NCBI GenBank assembly: GCA_002392745.1 | Contig: DGHR01000013.1 | Span: 40,422-104,421 of the forward strand | Direction: 5' to 3' | DNA length: 64,000 nucleotides | Source of the DNA: Bacteroidales bacterium UBA3843 | GTDB lineage: Bacteria; Bacteroidota; Bacteroidia; Bacteroidales; Paludibacteraceae | Part shown: piece by piece, positions 17,834-25,858 of the stretch | Layout: every line of letters begins with the position of its first letter | Numbering within the stretch: the first letter of the stretch is position 1 | Position numbers and translations under genes: made by a program | Notes under the pieces: model-generated | The model's database searches: none | What the model was told of the DNA's origin: nothing | Seen by the model: the letters and a program-made list of their open reading frames with translations, nothing else

Positions 17834-19453
17834 CTATTCGTACCCTTTGTTCTGACGGAGCAGTGTATTCGTCTGCAATGCAGTCTGCGGGATGGGGAAT
17901 ACGGTCAGGAAATTCTCCTCGACGGACTCCGCATATCTCGAGAAACGAATCTGGTCCTGACGATGCCAACCTTCCCACATCAGTTCTATCCAGCGTTCAT
18001 AGTAGATGTTTTCCAATGTAGCCTGGCGCGGCTCGCAGTTACTCATCATGGCTATCGCCTCTCGCTGATGCACCAGATCATACTCCGCCTGGCCGTCCTG
18101 ACCATTACGCACCTTCGCCTCCGCCATCATCAGATACACATCCGACAACCTGTACAGCACTATATCACTGTTGCGCAATTGCCCGTCAAAGATACCGCCC
18201 GGGTCGAATGCGTATTTGCTCATACGTGCACCGGCTGTCGCCACATAGGGGCTTCCTGTCAGCACCGGTTGCACTTCGCGGGGGTAGTAAACCAATGTAT
18301 CGCCCGACGAAAGTACCAGAGGCATACCGCCCACCTGCACTACCCCCGCAAAGAAAGTGGTCGCAAAGCGGCAGTCACGCTTCGGGGTACCGTACCCGAA
18401 CACATCCATTGTTTCTTGCGTGGCGCACGAACCGTTCTCGCCGCCATAGCCCAATGCTGCTGCGTGCTGGTAATGCAGACTGCGGAACAGGTTCTTGAAG
18501 CGGTTGCGGTAGATATTGGGGTCCATGGGGATGGTGAAGATATTCTCTACGGCATCCTCGTTATAGGTGGCAAAACAATTGGTCTGGCTTGCACATAAGA
18601 CATAACCGGCAGTAGAGTTGAGTATCGCTTGACCGTAATGCTCCACTGCTTCCCATGCGTTTCGCTGACCGGCCACATCGCACGCCAACATCACCTGTTT
18701 TCCGTCAGGACGGAGAATGTCAGTCCAGTCGTCATCCCTCCACACCTCTATATTGAGAGCCATCTTCATCAGAAGAAAACTAACCACCGGACGGGTGATG
18801 CGTCCGTAATATTCTCCGCGGCTGTTACTGCGTTCATCAGGGAGATTAGCATACGCATGCTGCAACTCGCTCCATACGAAATCGAACACTTCGCTGCGTT
18901 CGGACTGCTTAATCTCGTTGAGACTGATGTCCTCGCGGGTGACAATCGGCACACGCGCGAACAAATCGAGTAAATAGGTATAAGCCAATGCTCGGACGGC
19001 ACGTACCTCGGCTTCGCTTACCGTGAACTGCTCATTTGACAGCAGGTTTTTATAACGGTCAAGCATCGCGAGCGAATGATTGCAAAGACCGACCAGTTGG
19101 TACAGATACAGCCACGCATTCTCACAGCACTCGTTGTCCGCGGTCCATGTATGACTATAAAGGTCTATCCATAATCCTCCGTCCAACCAGTCGCCTCCGC
19201 GCACAGGGATAATAGCCTCGTTCGAAGCGAATGTCTGCAGGTCGTACACACCGCGATAGGTCCCTTGCAGACCCTCGCCGTCCACATTGCCGCCTATATG
19301 GTCGTAGAGCGACAGCACCGCCTGACGTTGCAACGCGGTGGCAGAAGTGATTACGGCCTCTTCCGGCTGACCCGAATGGGGATCTTCGCCCAGAAAACCG
19401 CAACTTTGCAAGAAAATCACACAGGAGATAAATATATGTAACGGCCTCTTCAT
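17834..19453 (-). CDS. SusD/RagB-family nutrient-binding outer membrane lipoprotein
   Basis: A 539-residue surface lipoprotein that caps the SusC channel and binds substrate. The N-terminus is a lipoprotein signal with lipobox ending in Cys 18 (FISCVIFLQSCGFLG), followed by the mostly helical, TPR-like SusD fold. C-terminal signatures are IVLYRLSDVYLMMAEAKVRNG, YYERWIELMWEGWHRQDQIRF and FPIPQTALQTN. It follows its SusC partner with a 31-nt gap and is the second and last gene of that operon; htpG is next. No glycoside hydrolase, lyase or protease flanks this pair, and no dedicated regulator (hybrid two-component system, SusR or ECF sigma/anti-sigma) lies in the window near it, so the substrate cannot be inferred. 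Confidence 0.93.
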   Translation of the reverse strand: MKRPLHIFISCVIFLQSCGFLGEDPHSGQPEEAVITSATALQRQAVLSLYDHIGGNVDGEGLQGTYRGVYDLQTFASNEAIIPVRGGDWLDGGLWIDLYSHTWTADNECCENAWLYLYQLVGLCNHSLAMLDRYKNLLSNEQFTVSEAEVRAVRALAYTYLLDLFARVPIVTREDISLNEIKQSERSEVFDFVWSELQHAYANLPDERSNSRGEYYGRITRPVVSFLLMKMALNIEVWRDDDWTDILRPDGKQVMLACDVAGQRNAWEAVEHYGQAILNSTAGYVLCASQTNCFATYNEDAVENIFTIPMDPNIYRNRFKNLFRSLHYQHAAALGYGGENGSCATQETMDVFGYGTPKRDCRFATTFFAGVVQVGGMPLVLSSGDTLVYYPREVQPVLTGSPYVATAGARMSKYAFDPGGIFDGQLRNSDIVLYRLSDVYLMMAEAKVRNGQDGQAEYDLVHQREAIAMMSNCEPRQATLENIYYERWIELMWEGWHRQDQIRFSRYAESVEENFLTVFPIPQTALQTNTLLRQNKGYE

Positions 19454-19484
19454 ACTAACTCTTTAACTATTTAACGTGCTGCAC

Positions 19485-22154
19485 TTAAAACTGTATTTGC
19501 ATTGACAGACTGTATGTCCGGCTGACGGGATACGAGCGTTTGTCATCCACACCGAGTGTGTTGTTGATAACCGTGCTGTTGATGATTGGTGTCAATCCCG
19601 AATAAACAGTGATGGTGGCCAGGTTGTTGACGCTTACCGACAGACGGAACGAACTCAGTTTCCACTGCGGTTTGCAGGGCAGTGTCCAACCGAGCGTCAG
19701 ATAGTCGATATTCACATAGTCTCCCCGTTCCAGCCAATAGTCGGTAACGGTCAGGTCGTCTATGTTCTTCTCCGGCGCCGTCTTCATTACATTGTAGTAC
19801 GGCAGACTCCCCATGTTCATATAACTCAGTGCCGATCCGTTGTAAATCTTGTGTCCGAACGCACCGTTCAGCTGGATACTCAAATCAAACTGCTTGTACC
19901 GTACGGAGATATTACTGCCCATCAGTACTTTCGGGGTAGCTTGACCGCATACACGCCGGTCACCGCTTCCGTCGGACAAATCAATGGCGCCGTTGCCGTC
20001 CAGGTCTTCTATGGTATAGACATACTCGCCGTTCGCATCTGGAGCCAAGCCCTCGCTGTGTGGCAGGTAGAACACACCAAGCGGATAACCGGGTATTTGG
20101 TATACTACATCCGTGTTCCCGCCGTGCAGACCTGCTCCATTCACCGAGGCAATGGGGGTATAGGTTGGGGCGGTCAGATATTCGCCCTTGTAATAACCGT
20201 TCAGCGACAGCAGTTTATTCTGTTGCCACGACAGGTTAAAGCCGATATTGACATCCCAATCACGGGTCTTGACTGCTGCCAATCCGAATCCGATTTCGAC
20301 ACCCTGGTTCTGCATCTTGCCCAGATTGGCCAGCATCTTGTCGTAGAGGAAGGGCGGCACAGGCACGGTGTAGTGGTAGAGCATGTCGTATATATACGAA
20401 TAATAGTAGTCGGCCGTGAGGACGATGCGGTTATGCCAAAATCCCCACTCCATGCCCGCGTTGACGGTCTGGGTCTTCTCCCATGTCAGGTCCGGATTCT
20501 CATTGCGGGCATAACCCAGTATCACATCCGGCAATCCGTTGGTCTCTGTTATCCCGGTCGGCACCATCAGCGAAAGTGATTGGTAAGCAGCTATACCGCT
20601 CAGGTTGCCCGACAATCCCCATCCGGCGCGGATATTCAGGCGGGTAAGCCAGTTCTGGTCCTCCAACCATGTCTCTTTCTTCATATTCCACGCTATGTTG
20701 GCCGAGGGGAAGAAACCCCATTTATGGCCGGCTGCAGCTACCGAACTGGCATCGCCGCGGGCGGCAAGCGTGATGGTGTATCTGCCCAAAGCCGTATAAC
20801 TCACGCGGCCCATGACCGACGCCATCCGCTGCTGCTCGTTGCTGCTGCCCGTGCCTTCCCACAACCGCAGTCCGCCGACAGCCAGGTTGTCATAGCCGTA
20901 GGCATTGGATGCCAGACGGTTGATGGTGGTATGAAAAGCCGTGATGTTGCGCCCTTGCATCTCACCCAGCACATCCGCCTCTATATGATGACGCGTTCCC
21001 CAGTCGTGGGCATAGCGCACCGACGCATTGACAAGCCACACATGGCTCTTGCCTGCGCCGCGGTACACCTTGCCTGTACTCTCCATATACGTCGGATAGA
21101 AATGACTGTCATCATCGGCATCGTAGCTGTAACTGCCATAGACAGCCGCCGTCAGACCATACCCTATATTACCCGTCACGCGCAGGTGCGTGTTGAAGTG
21201 CATTGCCTCGTTGTGTTTCTTGATATCCAACAAGCCCATTGGGTTGTTTATCTGGCTTGCATCGGCATAGCCGTTGTAGCCGCCTCCGGCATTACGCTCA
21301 TTGGGAAAAGTGGGATTGAATGCCGCGGCGGAATAGAATGTCTTCTGCACGTCGTTCAGGTACCGGTTGTGACCTACGGCACCGAAGAGCCCCAGATCGA
21401 ATGTCAGATGCTTGTCCAGCATATGTTGCGTCACATCCAGTTTGGCGGTAAAATTGCGGGTACCCATCTCGCGGACTATGCTGTTGTTCTGGCTATATGA
21501 GACAGCTCCGCGATAACTGGTATTCTCCGTGCCGCCACCCAAAGCCACATGGTGGTTGTGTACGATACCCGTTCTCAAAATAGCCCGTTGCCAGTCGGTG
21601 GAGGCGCCGCCGTCTGCGATAGCCATCCCGCGTGCGGAAGTCACGGAGCGGTACTCGTCGGCCGTGAGCATATTCAGAAACTTATCCGCATGGGCAAAAC
21701 CGACACTGCCGGCGTAGGATATATGGAACTTGCCCTCTGCGCCGCGACGTGTTCTTACTTCTATCACACCGGCTGCACCGCGTGCACCGTATTGCGCCGT
21801 CTGGGCGGCGTCCTTCAGAATCGTGAAACTCTCAATATCTCCGGGGAAGACAGTGGCCAGTGTTCGCAAGTCGGATGACATGCCGTCTATGATAACCAAC
21901 GGTTCGTTTCCGCCTGTTAGCGAGTGGTTACCGCGCACTCGCACCGACGACAGCATTGCCTCCGGGTTGGTGTTGGACCCCACCGTCACACCCGCCGTCT
22001 GACCGTTCAGCACATCCAATGCGTTGGTCAGGTGACCGCGGCGGGAAGTCTCTACGCGCAAGGTATCGGTTACCGATTCCGCGGGAACCGGCTGCTCTGC
22101 ACCAACGCCCACCGGCAGCAACAATAATATCGTCAACAGAACAGTGTTTCTCAT
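19485..22154 (-). CDS. SusC/RagA-family TonB-linked outer membrane transporter lacking the N-terminal carboxypeptidase-D-like domain
   Basis: An 889-residue outer membrane channel paired with the SusD at 17834. The signal peptide MRNTVLLTILLLLPVGVGAE leads into about 40 residues and then the plug (LNGQTAGVTVGSNT, VRVRGNHSLTGGNEPLVIID, SFTILKDAAQTAQYGARGAAG). The usual regulatory-like domain before the plug, with its PLIGVSV and SYIGY signatures, is missing. The barrel is otherwise complete, with a C-terminal aromatic (QIQF). The open frame extends 13 codons upstream of the ATG at 22154, but those codons overlap the promoter. The ATG lies only 8 nt from the -7 element, so the mRNA is probably leaderless or nearly so. 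Confidence 0.92.
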   Translation of the reverse strand: MRNTVLLTILLLLPVGVGAEQPVPAESVTDTLRVETSRRGHLTNALDVLNGQTAGVTVGSNTNPEAMLSSVRVRGNHSLTGGNEPLVIIDGMSSDLRTLATVFPGDIESFTILKDAAQTAQYGARGAAGVIEVRTRRGAEGKFHISYAGSVGFAHADKFLNMLTADEYRSVTSARGMAIADGGASTDWQRAILRTGIVHNHHVALGGGTENTSYRGAVSYSQNNSIVREMGTRNFTAKLDVTQHMLDKHLTFDLGLFGAVGHNRYLNDVQKTFYSAAAFNPTFPNERNAGGGYNGYADASQINNPMGLLDIKKHNEAMHFNTHLRVTGNIGYGLTAAVYGSYSYDADDDSHFYPTYMESTGKVYRGAGKSHVWLVNASVRYAHDWGTRHHIEADVLGEMQGRNITAFHTTINRLASNAYGYDNLAVGGLRLWEGTGSSNEQQRMASVMGRVSYTALGRYTITLAARGDASSVAAAGHKWGFFPSANIAWNMKKETWLEDQNWLTRLNIRAGWGLSGNLSGIAAYQSLSLMVPTGITETNGLPDVILGYARNENPDLTWEKTQTVNAGMEWGFWHNRIVLTADYYYSYIYDMLYHYTVPVPPFLYDKMLANLGKMQNQGVEIGFGLAAVKTRDWDVNIGFNLSWQQNKLLSLNGYYKGEYLTAPTYTPIASVNGAGLHGGNTDVVYQIPGYPLGVFYLPHSEGLAPDANGEYVYTIEDLDGNGAIDLSDGSGDRRVCGQATPKVLMGSNISVRYKQFDLSIQLNGAFGHKIYNGSALSYMNMGSLPYYNVMKTAPEKNIDDLTVTDYWLERGDYVNIDYLTLGWTLPCKPQWKLSSFRLSVSVNNLATITVYSGLTPIINSTVINNTLGVDDKRSYPVSRTYSLSMQIQF

Positions 22155-22162
22155 AGCGCTTG

Positions 22163-22193
22163 CAAAGGTACAACAAAAATTGCACATACGCAA
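22163..22193 (-). promoter_or_regulatory. Promoter of the SusC/SusD operon (leaderless)
   Basis: On the minus strand: TTG at 22191-22193, 20 bp spacer beginning CGTATGTG, then TACCTTTG at 22163-22170. The ATG is at 22154. The expected start site (about 4-7 nt past the -7 box) falls at or within a few nt of the start codon. The core nearly matches the promoter at 22787-22818 on the other strand. Confidence 0.8.
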
Positions 22194-22219
22194 GTAAATA
22201 ATGCAGAATTTTAGAAAAA

Positions 22220-22236
22220 GTAGAGTGTCACTCTAC
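22220..22236. promoter_or_regulatory. Perfect 17-bp dyad upstream of the SusC promoter
   Basis: GTAGAGTG, a central T, then CACTCTAC. The dyad lies 27 bp upstream of the SusC -33 box and is followed on the plus strand by GTTTTTTAG. With a loop of 1-3 nt it is a poor terminator, so an operator for a dimeric regulator is the preferred reading. Confidence 0.4.
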
Positions 22237-22441
22237 GTTTTTTAGGAATAGACCGCAGGGCAGGCACTATGCTTGCATAAGACGGATGATGATTGTAGTG
22301 AAATGACGGGCTGTGCTCTTTTCTACTATCCCGCTAATATACTTAATCCGTCCCCACTCTACTTTTTCGGATTCGGGGGAAAATGGTAGGCAAATCTTCG
22401 GACCAACCTGCTGATAATTTCCTTCTAATATGCTGCCAATC

Positions 22442-22485
22442 ACGAACTATACACAAATTATAGACGAACTATAGACGAACTATTA
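22442..22485 (+). repeat. Tandem array, four 11-bp units (ACGAACTATAG type)
   Basis: Units ACGAACTATAC, ACAAATTATAG, ACGAACTATAG and ACGAACTATTA stay in register at 11 bp. They lie in the 661-nt gap between the divergent SusC and DUF59 genes. The rest of that gap (22237-22441 and 22486-22636) shows no convincing gene, only degenerate AT/GC-mixed sequence. Confidence 0.7.
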
Positions 22486-22636
22486 GAATAACCACAGAGG
22501 AATCTGAGTGGTATCTGAGAGGCTGCTCTCATTCTTCCACCGGGACAGCATAGCGGTCCGGAAATTCCGGACTTTCCGGTACTGTTTGCCGCAAGTCTGT
22601 TATCCACTTTATAATCAGCGATTTACAAAATAGTTA

Positions 22637-22691
22637 TCGGAGGCATTTCGAAGGCGCATCGGAGTAATCTCGGAGGCAACTCGGACTCAAT
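22637..22691 (+). repeat. Tandem array, five 11-bp units (TCGGAGGCAAC type)
   Basis: Units TCGGAGGCATT, TCGAAGGCGCA, TCGGAGTAATC, TCGGAGGCAAC and TCGGACTCAAT keep exact 11-bp spacing. The array ends about 95 bp upstream of the sufT-like promoter. The same family occurs before serS (50007-50061) and, inverted, before pfp (63366-63409), where the flank AAAATAGTTA is also shared. Confidence 0.8.
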
Positions 22692-22786
22692 CCCTCTTTC
22701 TTGGTTGTTTCCGGACAATTTGATTGCCCCAATCACCTACAACATAGAATAATTATTCTATTCGCTTCATTTTTATACGACAAAAA

Positions 22787-22818
22787 TTTGCGTATGTGCA
22801 ATTTTTGTCGTACCTTTG
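22787..22818 (+). promoter_or_regulatory. Promoter of the DUF59 (sufT-like) gene
   Basis: TTTG at 22787-22790, 20 bp spacer beginning CGTATGTG, TACCTTTG at 22811-22818, then CACCCG. The ATG follows at 22855. Confidence 0.82.
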
Positions 22819-22854
22819 CACCCGTTTTGCGGAAAAGCCGATGAAATAAACTAT

Positions 22855-23169
22855 ATGAACGAGTTTTTAGAGACTGAAGAACAGATACTGAAGATGCTCA
22901 AGACCGTCTTCGATCCCGAGATTCCGGTCAATATCTACGACCTGGGGCTCATCTATGGCATCGACATCAAGGACAACGGCGTGTGCGACATCACCATGAC
23001 CCTCACCGCCCCTTCATGCCCTGCCGGCGATTTTCTCGTGGAAGACATACGACAGAAAGTGGGCAGCGTAGAGGGCATCAAGGACGTGAACGTAAACATC
23101 GTCTTTGAACCCGAGTGGACCAAAGACATGATGAGCGAAGAAGCCAAATTGGAACTTGGCTTCTTGTAA
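22855..23169 (+). CDS. MIP18/DUF59-family iron-sulfur cluster assembly protein (SufT-like)
   Basis: A 104-residue cytoplasmic protein of the MIP18/PaaD/SufT family, which helps mature Fe-S proteins. Diagnostic segments are VFDPEIPVNIYDLGLIYGI near the N-terminus, the conserved TLTAPSCPAGDFL with its Cys, and the C-terminal VNIVFEPEWTKDMMSEEAK. The open frame runs 13 codons further upstream but that part overlaps the promoter and leader; the ATG at 22855 gives the family's normal N-terminus. It stands alone with its own promoter; no suf genes are adjacent. lpxH follows 109 nt later across a repeat-filled gap, so a shared transcript is possible. Target clients are unknown. Confidence 0.9.
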   Translation: MNEFLETEEQILKMLKTVFDPEIPVNIYDLGLIYGIDIKDNGVCDITMTLTAPSCPAGDFLVEDIRQKVGSVEGIKDVNVNIVFEPEWTKDMMSEEAKLELGFL

Positions 23170-23183
23170 ATCTTTTATTTATG

Positions 23184-23268
23184 TTTACATCGTACATCGT
23201 CACTTCGTACTTCGTACATCAAATAATTCCTTCGTACATCGTACATCGTCACTTCGTACTTTAATTTG
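23184..23268 (+). repeat. CGTACAT-family repeat, two copies, between the DUF59 gene and lpxH
   Basis: Heptamer-like CGTACAT, CGTCACTT and CGTACTT units fill the gap. The segment 23228-23268 is nearly the reverse complement of 60473-60513 next to tRNA-Lys, and the family is also translated in leuS at 55986-56024. This is a dispersed repeat rather than local slippage alone. Confidence 0.75.
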
Positions 23269-23278
23269 ACTTTCGACT

Positions 23279-24061
23279 ATGATATATTTTTTAAGCGATG
23301 CACACTTAGGGAGCCTGGCCGTTGAGAGAGGATGGGCACACCAGAAACGGGTAATCGACCTGCTGGAGGAGATGAGCAAGGACGCCGCGTCCATCTATAT
23401 GCTGGGAGATATGTTCGATTTCTGGTTCGAGTATTTCCACCACGACAAAAACAAACGCCAGTTCTCACCCTTCTGCAAAGAGATACGCAAACTGACAAGG
23501 CAGGGCATACATGTCCATTTCTTTGTCGGCAATCACGATATGTGGACCTTCGGCGGACTCGCGCAGATGACAGGGGCGGAGATTCACTATGAACCATGCA
23601 CCATCCGGCGATACGGCAAGACGCTCTATCTGAGCCACGGCGACGGACTGCTCCCAAGCGACTGGCAGACACGCTACCCCAAACCGGTACTCCGCAAACT
23701 CAAGCGTTTCCTGCTACTGCGCAAGATTTTCAAAAGCCCGACCCTGCAATTCCTGTTCCGATGCCTGCCGCCGAGTTGGGGAAACCATTTCGGCTACAAC
23801 TGGGCAAAACGAAGCCGGCTGAAAGAACTCGCCAACCCCTGCCCGTACAAAGGCGAGGACAAAGAGGAGTTGGTGCTGTTCGCCAAAGACCAGGAGAAGC
23901 AGCAAAACCACCGAGACTACTATATCTTCGGACACCGGCATATCGAACTCGACCTGCAGATAGCCTCCGGGAGCCGCGTGGTCATACTCGGCGATTGTTT
24001 CCGCCAATGGACCTACGCACGCCTCGACCACAATGGACAACTGACCCTGCATAACTTTTAA
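23279..24061 (+). CDS. lpxH: UDP-2,3-diacylglucosamine diphosphatase (lipid A biosynthesis)
   Basis: Hydrolyses UDP-2,3-diacylglucosamine to lipid X and UMP, the fourth step of lipid A synthesis, at the inner membrane surface. The 260-residue protein has the calcineurin-type metallophosphatase motifs in order: SDAHLG (residues 6-11, D-x-H), GDMFDFW (43-49, G-D-x-x-D), GNHD (84-87), a His in LSHGDG (about 119-124) and GHRH near residue 220. Length and the position of a basic helical insertion (RKLKRFLLLRK) fit LpxH rather than other phosphoesterases. It starts directly after the CGTAC repeats; no separate consensus promoter is visible, so it is probably read with the upstream DUF59 gene. Confidence 0.9.
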   Translation: MIYFLSDAHLGSLAVERGWAHQKRVIDLLEEMSKDAASIYMLGDMFDFWFEYFHHDKNKRQFSPFCKEIRKLTRQGIHVHFFVGNHDMWTFGGLAQMTGAEIHYEPCTIRRYGKTLYLSHGDGLLPSDWQTRYPKPVLRKLKRFLLLRKIFKSPTLQFLFRCLPPSWGNHFGYNWAKRSRLKELANPCPYKGEDKEELVLFAKDQEKQQNHRDYYIFGHRHIELDLQIASGSRVVILGDCFRQWTYARLDHNGQLTLHNF

Positions 24062-24183
24062 GTATATCATCACTTATATATAAAATACTGCTTGTGATTT
24101 GAATTGAAAATTTTATTTATGTTTATGTCTTTTTAGGTTTTTGTCTAAAAATATTTTCTTTATATCGATTTATATTTTTTTCT

Positions 24184-24295
24184 AATAACCAATAACCAAT
24201 CACAAATTACCAATCACCAATCACCAATCACAAATTACCAATCACCAATCACCAATCACCAATCACCAATCACCAATCACCTCTAACCTTTCACC
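24184..24295 (+). repeat. Heptamer tandem array, 16 units of AATCACC type, abutting mazG
   Basis: Sixteen consecutive 7-bp units keep register (AATAACC, AATCACA, AATTACC, AATCACC; last two TCTAACC and TTTCACC). A 28-bp higher-order repeat is visible (24198-24225 and 24226-24253). The array ends 10 nt before the mazG ATG and replaces the usual leader. The same unit variants occur in frame in degP (59460-59501). Confidence 0.92.
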
Positions 24296-24305
24296 TTTAT
24301 TACAT

Positions 24306-25166
24306 ATGCATACAAGAGAAGAACAACTGGCTGCGTTCGGCCGTCTGCTGGACGTAATGGACACCCTGCGGGAGAAATGTCCGTGGGACCGCAAGCAGAC
24401 CTTTGACAGTCTGCGAGAAAACACTATTGAGGAGACTTTCGAACTGGCCGCCGCCATCAGCCGGCACGACATGACGGAGATAAGCAAAGAACTGGGCGAC
24501 GTGCTCCTACACGTGGTTTTCTACGCCAAGATGGGCTCCGAGAGAGAAAAAGACTGCGCCGGCTCGTCTGCAGACCAACCGCGCGACTACTTTGACATCG
24601 CCGATGTATGCAACCGCCTGTGCGACAAACTGATTTTCCGCCACCCCCATATCTATAAAACAAATGACCAAATCGTAAATGGTCAAATCGTAAATGACAC
24701 CGATGTTAGCCATCTCTGGGAACAGGTCAAACTTCGAGAGAAAGACGGCAACAAGACCGTGTTAGGAGGTATTCCCGACAGCCTGCCATCGCTCGTCAAG
24801 GCCTATCGTATCCAAGACAAAGTAGCCAACGTAGGTTTTGACTGGGAAAAACGCGAAGATGTGTGGGCGAAGGTGAAAGAGGAAATCGCCGAGTTCGAAG
24901 CCGAAATGACCAATTTACCAAAGGACCACCCGGTAAATGATAAAATGGTAAATGAGTTTGGTGATTTGCTGTTCTCGCTCATCAACGCGGCGCGGCTATA
25001 CAAGATACGCCCGGATAATGCGCTGGAGCAGACCAACCTGAAGTTCATGCGCCGATTCAACTACGTGGAGCAAAAAGCGCGCGAACAAGGCCGCGCGCTG
25101 CAGGATATGTCGCTCGCCGAGATGGACGCTCTCTGGGACGAAGCGAAACAACAGGAGAAAAAATAA
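24306..25166 (+). CDS. mazG: Nucleoside triphosphate pyrophosphohydrolase MazG
   Basis: House-cleaning enzyme that hydrolyses NTPs or dNTPs to the monophosphate and PPi. The 286-residue protein has two MazG modules. The N-terminal one shows CPWDRKQTFDSLRENTIEE and ELGDVLLHVVFYAK. The C-terminal one shows FDWEKREDVWAKVKEEIAE and EFGDLLFSLINAARL. The Glu/Asp metal ligands of the E-x-x-E and E-x-x-D type are present in both. Two surface segments are encoded by short repeats: residues 119-131 (NDQIVNGQIVND) and about 208-217 (PVNDKMVNE), both absent from what is expected of the family. A 112-bp heptamer array occupies the leader up to 10 nt before the ATG. The stop is immediately followed by the stop of the convergent lipoprotein gene. 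Confidence 0.93.
   Translation: MHTREEQLAAFGRLLDVMDTLREKCPWDRKQTFDSLRENTIEETFELAAAISRHDMTEISKELGDVLLHVVFYAKMGSEREKDCAGSSADQPRDYFDIADVCNRLCDKLIFRHPHIYKTNDQIVNGQIVNDTDVSHLWEQVKLREKDGNKTVLGGIPDSLPSLVKAYRIQDKVANVGFDWEKREDVWAKVKEEIAEFEAEMTNLPKDHPVNDKMVNEFGDLLFSLINAARLYKIRPDNALEQTNLKFMRRFNYVEQKAREQGRALQDMSLAEMDALWDEAKQQEKK
24662..24698 (+). repeat. AAATCGT-family repeat translated within mazG (first copy)
   Basis: AAATGACC, AAATCGT, AAATGGTC, AAATCGT, AAATGA: an alternating 8+7 bp pattern, i.e. a 15-bp repeat occurring twice. It encodes NDQIVNGQIVND in the linker between the two MazG modules. Related copies are in argS (882-919), later in mazG (24931-24955) and after rpmA (49871-49900). Confidence 0.8.
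24931..24955 (+). repeat. AAATGGT-family repeat translated within mazG (second copy)
   Basis: GGTAAAT, GATAAAAT, GGTAAAT, GA. It encodes VNDKMVNE inside the second MazG module, just before the conserved FGDLLFSL. Confidence 0.65.
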
Positions 25167-25646
25167 TCAACGGACCACTTGGGTAAGCGTACCCGTCACC
25201 GGCGAATATTTCTCGCCCGCCGTTGAAGACAAAGTAAACGTGAAATCGTATTTACCCGCCTGCAACGGAACGTAATAAAGCGTTGTAAAGAACTGGTAGC
25301 AGTCCTTGGCAAAATACAAACTGCCCTTCTCCGGTTTGGACCCCTCCGCCAACAGACGGCCGGCCACCGAGTCACACTCCAGACGGTAGTCAAAAGCCGT
25401 CCTGTCCGCCGAGACCTGAAACGCCACCAGTGTATTGTAAACACCGTCCAGTACCATCACCGCGCGCATCGTATCCCCCACCTGGATGGTATCCAGCCGT
25501 GACAAGGTGTCACACACACCTGCCGGAGTGGTGCGATACAACGATGCGATGAACATACGAGGCGTGGAGTGGTACTCGCCTGTGAGACAAGAACTTAGAA
25601 AAATGGTGGCAAAAGCCACCATCAGGATTTTGAAAACCGTTTTCAT
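25167..25646 (-). CDS. Small lipoprotein of unknown function
   Basis: A 159-residue predicted lipoprotein. The signal peptide runs MKTVFKILMVAFATIFLSSC with the lipobox Cys at residue 20, followed by LTGEYHSTPRMFIASLYR. The mature part is beta-rich (IQVGDTMRAVMVLDG, FTFTLSSTAGEKYSPVTGTL) and looks like a single immunoglobulin-like or lipocalin-like sandwich, but no family is recognised. The frame extends ten codons upstream into the tRNA-Leu 3' end; the ATG at 25646 gives a proper signal peptide. It begins 3 nt downstream of tRNA-Leu, so it is probably cotranscribed with the tRNA. Its stop abuts the stop of convergent mazG. Confidence 0.8.
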   Translation of the reverse strand: MKTVFKILMVAFATIFLSSCLTGEYHSTPRMFIASLYRTTPAGVCDTLSRLDTIQVGDTMRAVMVLDGVYNTLVAFQVSADRTAFDYRLECDSVAGRLLAEGSKPEKGSLYFAKDCYQFFTTLYYVPLQAGKYDFTFTLSSTAGEKYSPVTGTLTQVVR

Positions 25647-25649
25647 AAG

Positions 25650-25731
25650 TGCGGCATAAAAGACTCGAACTTTCACTCCTCGCGGAACCAGATCCTAAGT
25701 CTGGCGCGTCTACCAATTCCGCCAATGCCGC
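25650..25731 (-). tRNA. tRNA-Leu (anticodon UAG)
   Basis: On the minus strand an 82-nt class II tRNA. The acceptor stem is GCGGCAT paired with ATGCCGC plus discriminator A. The D-arm shows GGTAGACGC, the anticodon loop CTTAGGA gives UAG, a long variable arm follows, and the T-arm has GTTCGAGTC. CCA is not encoded. It reads codon CUA and CUN by wobble. The lipoprotein ATG lies 3 nt past its 3' end. Confidence 0.97.
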
Positions 25732-25858
25732 TCGCTTACGCTAAGGCTCAATACGACTCGCGACCTCGTCGCTCATATGAATTTTCGCCTTGCGCTACGC
25801 TCTCCCCATAACAAACACTTCGTTGGTTTGTTCCGGGGGCCCCGATGGAAAAAGCGTG

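Noticed and set aside
17834..22154. Polysaccharide utilisation locus around the first SusC/SusD pair
   Set aside because: No carbohydrate-active enzyme or regulator in the neighbourhood, so glycan use cannot be claimed.
24184..24295. Possible CRISPR array
   Set aside because: Seven-bp contiguous units without spacers and no cas genes.
25510..25725. Minus-strand reading frame starting MAELVDAPDLGSGSARSESS
   Set aside because: It is the translation of tRNA-Leu; this peptide is a well-known artefact of tRNA sequence.
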